Shown here piece after piece: positions 59,936 through 64,000 of a stretch of 64,000 bases of DNA. This stretch comes from Sulfuritalea sp. (GTDB lineage Bacteria > Pseudomonadota > Gammaproteobacteria > Burkholderiales > Rhodocyclaceae). Every line of letters begins with the position of its first letter. Position 1 is the stretch's first letter. Under the pieces are notes generated by a model that did no database searches, had not been told where the DNA came from, and was given only the letters and a program-made list of their open reading frames with translations. The DNA lies in NCBI GenBank assembly GCA_023229545.1, contig JALNZB010000010.1:1-64000 (forward strand), read 5' to 3'. The translations under genes were made by a program, and so were the position numbers.

Positions 59936-60999
59936 GTGCGGTCTCCGTAATTGCGATCCATCCACTGCCGGTATTCGCCGGAGATGACGTTGGCAACCCA
60001 GGCCGGGTTCTCCAGATACCAACGCACGGTCTGCCTCATCCCAGACTCGAAAGTTTCGAGCGGCGTCCAGCCCAGCTCGCGTTCGATTTTCGTCGCATCG
60101 ATGGCGTAGCGTTTGTCATGGCCGGGGCGGTCGGCGACGGTGACTTTCTGCTCGCGGTAGCTGCGGCCGTCGCGCCTTGGCTGCAACTCGTCGAGCAGGG
60201 CGCACAGCGTATCGACCACGTCCAGATTGGTCTTCTCGTTATGGCCGCCGATGTTGTAGGTCTCGCCCGCCAGACCGCGCTCGAACACCAGGCGCAGGGC
60301 GCGGGCATGGTCATCGACGTACAGCCAGTCGCGCACGTTGTCGCCCTTGCCGTAAATCGGCAGCGGCTTGTCCGACATCGCATGATGGATCATCAGCGGG
60401 ATCAGCTTTTCCGGGAACTGGCAGGGGCCGTAGTTGTTCGAGCAGTTGGTGATCAGCGTCGGCAGGCCGTAGGTGTGATGCCAGGCGCGCACCAGATGAT
60501 CGGACGCGGCCTTGGAAGCGGAGTACGGCGAATTCGGCTGGTAGGGGCTGGTTTCGACAAACAGCCCGGACTCGCCCAGCGAGCCGAAGACCTCGTCGGT
60601 GGATACGTGATGAAAGCGGAACGCGGCTTTGGCCTCCGCTTCGAGCGTGGACCAGAAAGCCCGTGATGCTTCGAGCAGCGTGTAAGTGCCGCCGATGTTG
60701 GTCTCGATGAAGTCGCCGGGGCCGTGGATCGAGCGGTCGACATGCGACTCGGCGGCCAGGTGAATCACGCCCGCCGGTCGATGCGCGGCGAACAAGGCGT
60801 CCAGCGCAGAGCGGTCGCAAATGTCGCTGCGACTGAAGACGTAACGTGGATCGTCGGCCAGACCGGCCAGCGATTCAAGATTGCCGGCGTAGGTCAGCTT
60901 GTCGATATTGACGACGCGCCACTCGCTCTCGGCGATCAACAGACGAATCAGCGCCGATCCGATGAAACCTGCGCCGCCGGTGACAAAGAGGGTCTTCAT
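59932..60999 (-). CDS. rfbB: dTDP-glucose 4,6-dehydratase
   Basis: 355 residues, short-chain dehydrogenase fold. NAD-binding TGGAGFIGSALIR, active site STDEVFGSLGE and the YSASKAASDHLVRA YxxxK. It starts the rfbB-A-C-D operon, upstream of parE and parC on the same strand. Besides surface polysaccharide, the product serves EarP. Confidence 0.96.
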   Translation of the reverse strand: MKTLFVTGGAGFIGSALIRLLIAESEWRVVNIDKLTYAGNLESLAGLADDPRYVFSRSDICDRSALDALFAAHRPAGVIHLAAESHVDRSIHGPGDFIETNIGGTYTLLEASRAFWSTLEAEAKAAFRFHHVSTDEVFGSLGESGLFVETSPYQPNSPYSASKAASDHLVRAWHHTYGLPTLITNCSNNYGPCQFPEKLIPLMIHHAMSDKPLPIYGKGDNVRDWLYVDDHARALRLVFERGLAGETYNIGGHNEKTNLDVVDTLCALLDELQPRRDGRSYREQKVTVADRPGHDKRYAIDATKIERELGWTPLETFESGMRQTVRWYLENPAWVANVISGEYRQWMDRNYGDRT

Positions 61000-61217
61000 T
61001 TCAATTCTTCGATGCTTCGAGGATATGCGGGCGCAAGGGCCGGACGAACGATGAGGCGCTATTGTATTCGATCAAAATTTGCGTCCGGCTTGCGGCGACA
61101 ACGATGCTGCGGCGGAGCCGGGTTTGAAGCTACGATTCGCGTCCCGGTTGACGAGTGAAGCAGTAGACATCTAAACTATTGATATTGCAGGTAACGTCGC
61201 GCTTCAAGGAGATTTCA
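61000..61217. other. Divergent regulatory region of rfbB and the monooxygenase gene
   Basis: About 220 bases between divergent genes. The rfbB side has only a weak GAAGAATTGAA ribosome site. The plus side has AAGGAGA 7 bases before ATG 61218. No clear operator is seen. Confidence 0.4.
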
Positions 61218-63518
61218 ATGCGTATCGTTTGTCTCGGCGGGGGTCCCGCCGGCCTGTATTTTTCCATCCTGATGAAGAAGGCGAATCCGGCCTGCGACAT
61301 TCGCGTCATCGAACGCAATCGCGCCGACGATACCTTTGGCTGGGGGGTGGTGTTTTCCGACCTGACCATGGCCGGCTTTCGCCGGGACGATGCGCGGGTG
61401 GTCGAGGAAATCGAGCGCAACTTCCGCCATTGGGACGACATTGACATTTTCTTCAAGGATCGCAGGATCACCTCCGGGGGCCACGGCTTCTGCGGCATTG
61501 CGCGCGGGAAGCTGCTGGGGATACTTCAGCAACGCGCCGAGGAACTCGGCGTGAACCTGGCTTTCGGCACCGAAGCCTGCGATCCGGTCGACTATTCCAG
61601 GGAATACGACCTGGTGGTCGGCGCCGACGGCGTTGCGTCGGCCACCCGCGCCCGCTACAACGATCATTTCAATCCGCGCATCGATCAACGCAAGTGTCGC
61701 TTCATCTGGCTCGGCACGCGCAGAAAGCTCGACGCCTTCACCTTTGCCTTCAGGCAAACGCAGTGGGGCTGGTTCAATCTGCATGCCTATCGTTTCGACG
61801 AGGAATGCTCGACCTTCATCGTCGAAACGCCCGAAGAAACCTGGCTCAAGGCCGGCATCGACAGGATGACACCCGATCAGTCGATCGCCTTCTGCGAAGA
61901 ACTGTTCGCCGATCTGCTCGATGGCCAGCCGCTGCTTGCCAACGACCGCCATCCGCGCGGTTCGGCGGTCTGGCTGAAGTTCAATCGCGTGCTGTGCGAG
62001 CGCTGGTTCAAGGACAACATCGTGCTGATCGGCGATGCCGCGCACACCGCCCATTTCGCCATCGGCTCCGGCACCAAGCTGGCAATGGAGGATGCGGCGG
62101 CGCTGGCGCGGGCGCTCAGCAGCAATGACGTAGCCATACCGGCCCGGCTGGCCCGCTATCAGGCCGAGCGCGAAGTCGAGGCGCTCAAGCTGCAAAGCGC
62201 GGCGCGCAACCGCATGCGCTGGTTCGAAAACGTCGAGCGCTATGTGCATATGGAGCCGGAGCAGTTCGCCTTTTCGCTGCTGACCGGCAGCCAGCGCGTC
62301 GGCCACGCCAACCTGAAGCTGCGCGATCCCGCCTACATCGATGGCGTCGACCGCTGGTTTGCCGCGACATGCGGCGTGCCGGCACTTTCCGGGGCGACAC
62401 CGCCGCCGATGTTCACGCCGTTCACGCTGCGCGACCTGACACTGAGCAATCGCGTCGTGGTCGCGCCGATGTGTACCTACTCGGCGGAGGATGGCGTCCC
62501 CACGGATTTTCATCTGATCCATTACGGCGGCCTCGGCATGGGCGGCGCGGCGCTGATAATTACCGAAGCGACCGGTGTTTCCGCCGACGCGCGCATTACG
62601 CCGGGATGTGCCGGTATCTGGAACGACGCCCAGCAGATAGCCTGGAAGCGCATCGTCGACGACATCCACGCCAACGGCACCGCCAGGGTCGCGCTGCAGC
62701 TCGGCCATGGCGGACGCAAGGGTTCCACGCGCTTGCCCTGGGACGCCATCGACATGCCGCTGGAGTCGGACGGCTGGCCGCTGCTGGCGCCCTCCCCGCT
62801 GCCCTGGATCGCCGGCACCTCGCCGATGCCGAAGGAAATGGATCGCGCCGACATGGATCGGGTCAAGGCCGACTTTGTCGCAGCCACCCGCCGCGCCGCA
62901 AGCGCCGACTTTGACATGGTCGAATTTCACGCCGCCCACGGCTACCTGATGTCGTCCTTCATTTCGCCGCTGACCAATCAGCGTCAGGACGACTACGGCG
63001 GCAATCTCGAAAACCGCTGCCGCTATCCACTCGAAGTGTTCCGCGCCATGCGTGAAGTCTGGCCGGCCGAAAAGCCGATGTCGGTGCGCATCTCGGCCCA
63101 CGACTGGGTGCCCGGCGGCACGACGCCGGACGACGCGGTGGTTGTCGCCGAACTCTTCAAGGCGGCGGGCGCCGACATCATTCATGTCTCGTCGGGCCGG
63201 GTCAGCAAGGACGAAGCGCCCATTTATGGCCGCATGTACCAGGTGCCGTTTTCCGACCGTATCCGCAATGAGCTGGATGTACCGACCATTACCGTCGGCA
63301 ATATTTTCGAGGCCGACCACGTCAACACCATCATCGCCGCCGGTCGCGCCGACCTGTGTGCGCTGGCGCGCCCGCACCTGGCCGATCCGGCGTGGACGCT
63401 GCATGCGGCGGCCCAACTCGGCTTCAAGGATATTGCATGGCCGAAACAGTGCGAGGCGGGCAAGCAGCAACTCGAACACAATCTTGAGCGTGCGGCGCAG
63501 CTTGCGCTGGACGCCTGA
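61218..63518 (+). CDS. Salicylyl-CoA 5-hydroxylase / 2-aminobenzoyl-CoA monooxygenase-reductase type fusion
   Basis: 766 residues. The N-terminal half (about 1-390) is a single-component FAD monooxygenase: GGGPAGLYFSILMKKANP, DLVVGADGVASATR, and LIGDAAHTAHFAIGSGTKLAMED. The C-terminal half (about 400-755) is an old-yellow-enzyme reductase: FTPFTLRDLTLSNRVVVAPM, LGHGGRKG, FHAAHGYLMSSFISPLTNQR and ARPHLADPAW. This fusion hydroxylates and reduces aromatic CoA esters in the 2-aminobenzoate or salicylate pathways. A RidA-family gene follows 15 bases downstream. The choice between the two substrates is open. Confidence 0.9.
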   Translation: MRIVCLGGGPAGLYFSILMKKANPACDIRVIERNRADDTFGWGVVFSDLTMAGFRRDDARVVEEIERNFRHWDDIDIFFKDRRITSGGHGFCGIARGKLLGILQQRAEELGVNLAFGTEACDPVDYSREYDLVVGADGVASATRARYNDHFNPRIDQRKCRFIWLGTRRKLDAFTFAFRQTQWGWFNLHAYRFDEECSTFIVETPEETWLKAGIDRMTPDQSIAFCEELFADLLDGQPLLANDRHPRGSAVWLKFNRVLCERWFKDNIVLIGDAAHTAHFAIGSGTKLAMEDAAALARALSSNDVAIPARLARYQAEREVEALKLQSAARNRMRWFENVERYVHMEPEQFAFSLLTGSQRVGHANLKLRDPAYIDGVDRWFAATCGVPALSGATPPPMFTPFTLRDLTLSNRVVVAPMCTYSAEDGVPTDFHLIHYGGLGMGGAALIITEATGVSADARITPGCAGIWNDAQQIAWKRIVDDIHANGTARVALQLGHGGRKGSTRLPWDAIDMPLESDGWPLLAPSPLPWIAGTSPMPKEMDRADMDRVKADFVAATRRAASADFDMVEFHAAHGYLMSSFISPLTNQRQDDYGGNLENRCRYPLEVFRAMREVWPAEKPMSVRISAHDWVPGGTTPDDAVVVAELFKAAGADIIHVSSGRVSKDEAPIYGRMYQVPFSDRIRNELDVPTITVGNIFEADHVNTIIAAGRADLCALARPHLADPAWTLHAAAQLGFKDIAWPKQCEAGKQQLEHNLERAAQLALDA

Positions 63519-63533
63519 ACCTGGACGACAAAT

Positions 63534-63959
63534 ATGAGCGAAGTGGACGTCGGAGAAAGACCTGCCCAGCAGGTACTCCAGCCAGCCGGATGGACTGCCC
63601 CCAAGGGTTACTCGAACGGGATTGCCGCGCGCGGTTGCACGGTGCATATCAGTGGGCAGATCGGTTGGGATGGCCAGTGCCACTTTCACAGCAGCGATCT
63701 CGTGCAACAAGCCCGGCAGGCACTGCAAAATATCGTCGAGATTCTCGCCGAAGCCGGCGGCAAGCCGGAGCATCTGGTGCGCATGACCTGGTATGTGGTG
63801 GACAAGCGCGAGTATGTCGCCGCCTTGCCGCGACTTGGCGAGGTCTATCGCGAGGTGATCGGACGCAATTTTCCGGCGATGACCGCCGTGCAGGTCGTCG
63901 GCCTGATCGAGGACGCGGCCCGGGTCGAGATAGAAGCCACCGCCGTCATTCCCGACTGA
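63534..63959 (+). CDS. RidA family (YjgF/UK114) protein
   Basis: 141 residues, trimeric chorismate-mutase-like fold. GYSNGIAARGCTVHISGQIGWD and a C-terminal VQVVGLIEDAARVEIEATAV are characteristic; the canonical catalytic Arg is not obvious at the usual RVEIE position, where the sequence reads ARVEIEA. RidA-like proteins hydrolyse enamine/imine intermediates and recur in aromatic-CoA clusters. It is probably co-transcribed with the upstream monooxygenase, and the operon continues beyond the window. Confidence 0.85.
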   Translation: MSEVDVGERPAQQVLQPAGWTAPKGYSNGIAARGCTVHISGQIGWDGQCHFHSSDLVQQARQALQNIVEILAEAGGKPEHLVRMTWYVVDKREYVAALPRLGEVYREVIGRNFPAMTAVQVVGLIEDAARVEIEATAVIPD

Positions 63960-64000
63960 CCGGGGGGATTTTCAGCCAAATATATTCTGCAGAAAATCTT

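Noticed and set aside
62890..62915. A dispersed-motif-like sequence in the OYE half of the monooxygenase gene
   Set aside because: Only the AGCGCCGAC half is shared; it may be chance in high-GC coding DNA.
61215..63773. An 852-codon minus-strand frame opposite the monooxygenase gene
   Set aside because: Antisense to a protein with complete FAD and OYE motifs; no domain visible.

Overview
The window is high-GC chromosomal DNA of a betaproteobacterium, most likely a Rhodocyclales-type aromatic degrader. The reasons are the EarP/EF-P pair with Arg32, the uvrC-pgsA-tRNA-Gly-tRNA-Cys order, a 2-aminobenzoyl-CoA (or salicylyl-CoA) monooxygenase/reductase with a RidA-family neighbour, HiPIP, and many c-di-GMP proteins. 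The taxonomic call is inference from gene content; no rRNA is present.

Left end (1-2340): a plasmid-type RepA initiator, a small HTH protein and G-rich direct repeats that look like iterons lie against the 3' end of tRNA-Cys, as expected for an element integrated at a tRNA. Region 2377-10410 is housekeeping: pgsA, uvrC, a family 4/5-type uracil-DNA glycosylase, earP-efp, an M20 amidohydrolase and dinB. It is interrupted at 5.4-6.25 kb by an IS256-type transposase remnant, a low-GC secreted protein and an integrase tail. Region 10.4-14.7 kb is accessory: a DUF1566 protein, a lipoprotein, a toxin-antitoxin locus whose toxin is broken by an internal deletion, and a Fic protein. Region 14.7-22.9 kb holds acnA and fumC (divergent), a bacteriohemerythrin and two membrane diguanylate cyclases.

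Region 23.1-31.0 kb is the most striking operon: kaiC-kaiB-hybrid histidine kinase-REC/PAS/GGDEF/EAL/REC protein, with a 4-bp ATGA overlap at each of the three junctions. It suggests a Kai-type module that feeds a phosphorelay into c-di-GMP turnover. Region 31.1-36.2 kb has marC, an mlaF-like ATPase, an APH-type kinase/HAD pair, a HiPIP and an FMN reductase. Region 36.4-41.3 kb is a probable operon of an alpha/beta hydrolase, alternative oxidase, ETHE1-type persulfide dioxygenase, tandem DUF1566 protein and dihaem cytochrome c. Region 41.4-46.4 kb has a CAP protein, a collagen-like lipoprotein and an arnT-like/SMR/aminotransferase cluster.

Region 46.6-53.0 kb is alaA-hom-thrC. hom and thrC are separated by a 2.4-kb insertion with a Phd-like antitoxin, a DUF2442 protein, a low-GC membrane protein and an intact HEPN/MNT pair. 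Region 53.0-61.0 kb is rfbBACD-parE-parC on the minus strand; the dTDP-L-rhamnose made by RfbBACD is also the donor used by EarP. The right end (61.2-64 kb) carries the aromatic-CoA monooxygenase/reductase and a RidA-family protein.

A short motif with consensus AGTCGGCGCTGGCGRTACGG recurs roughly a dozen times in both orientations, between genes and inside them. Inside genes it sits mostly at termini, linkers or loops. I could not attribute it to a known element.
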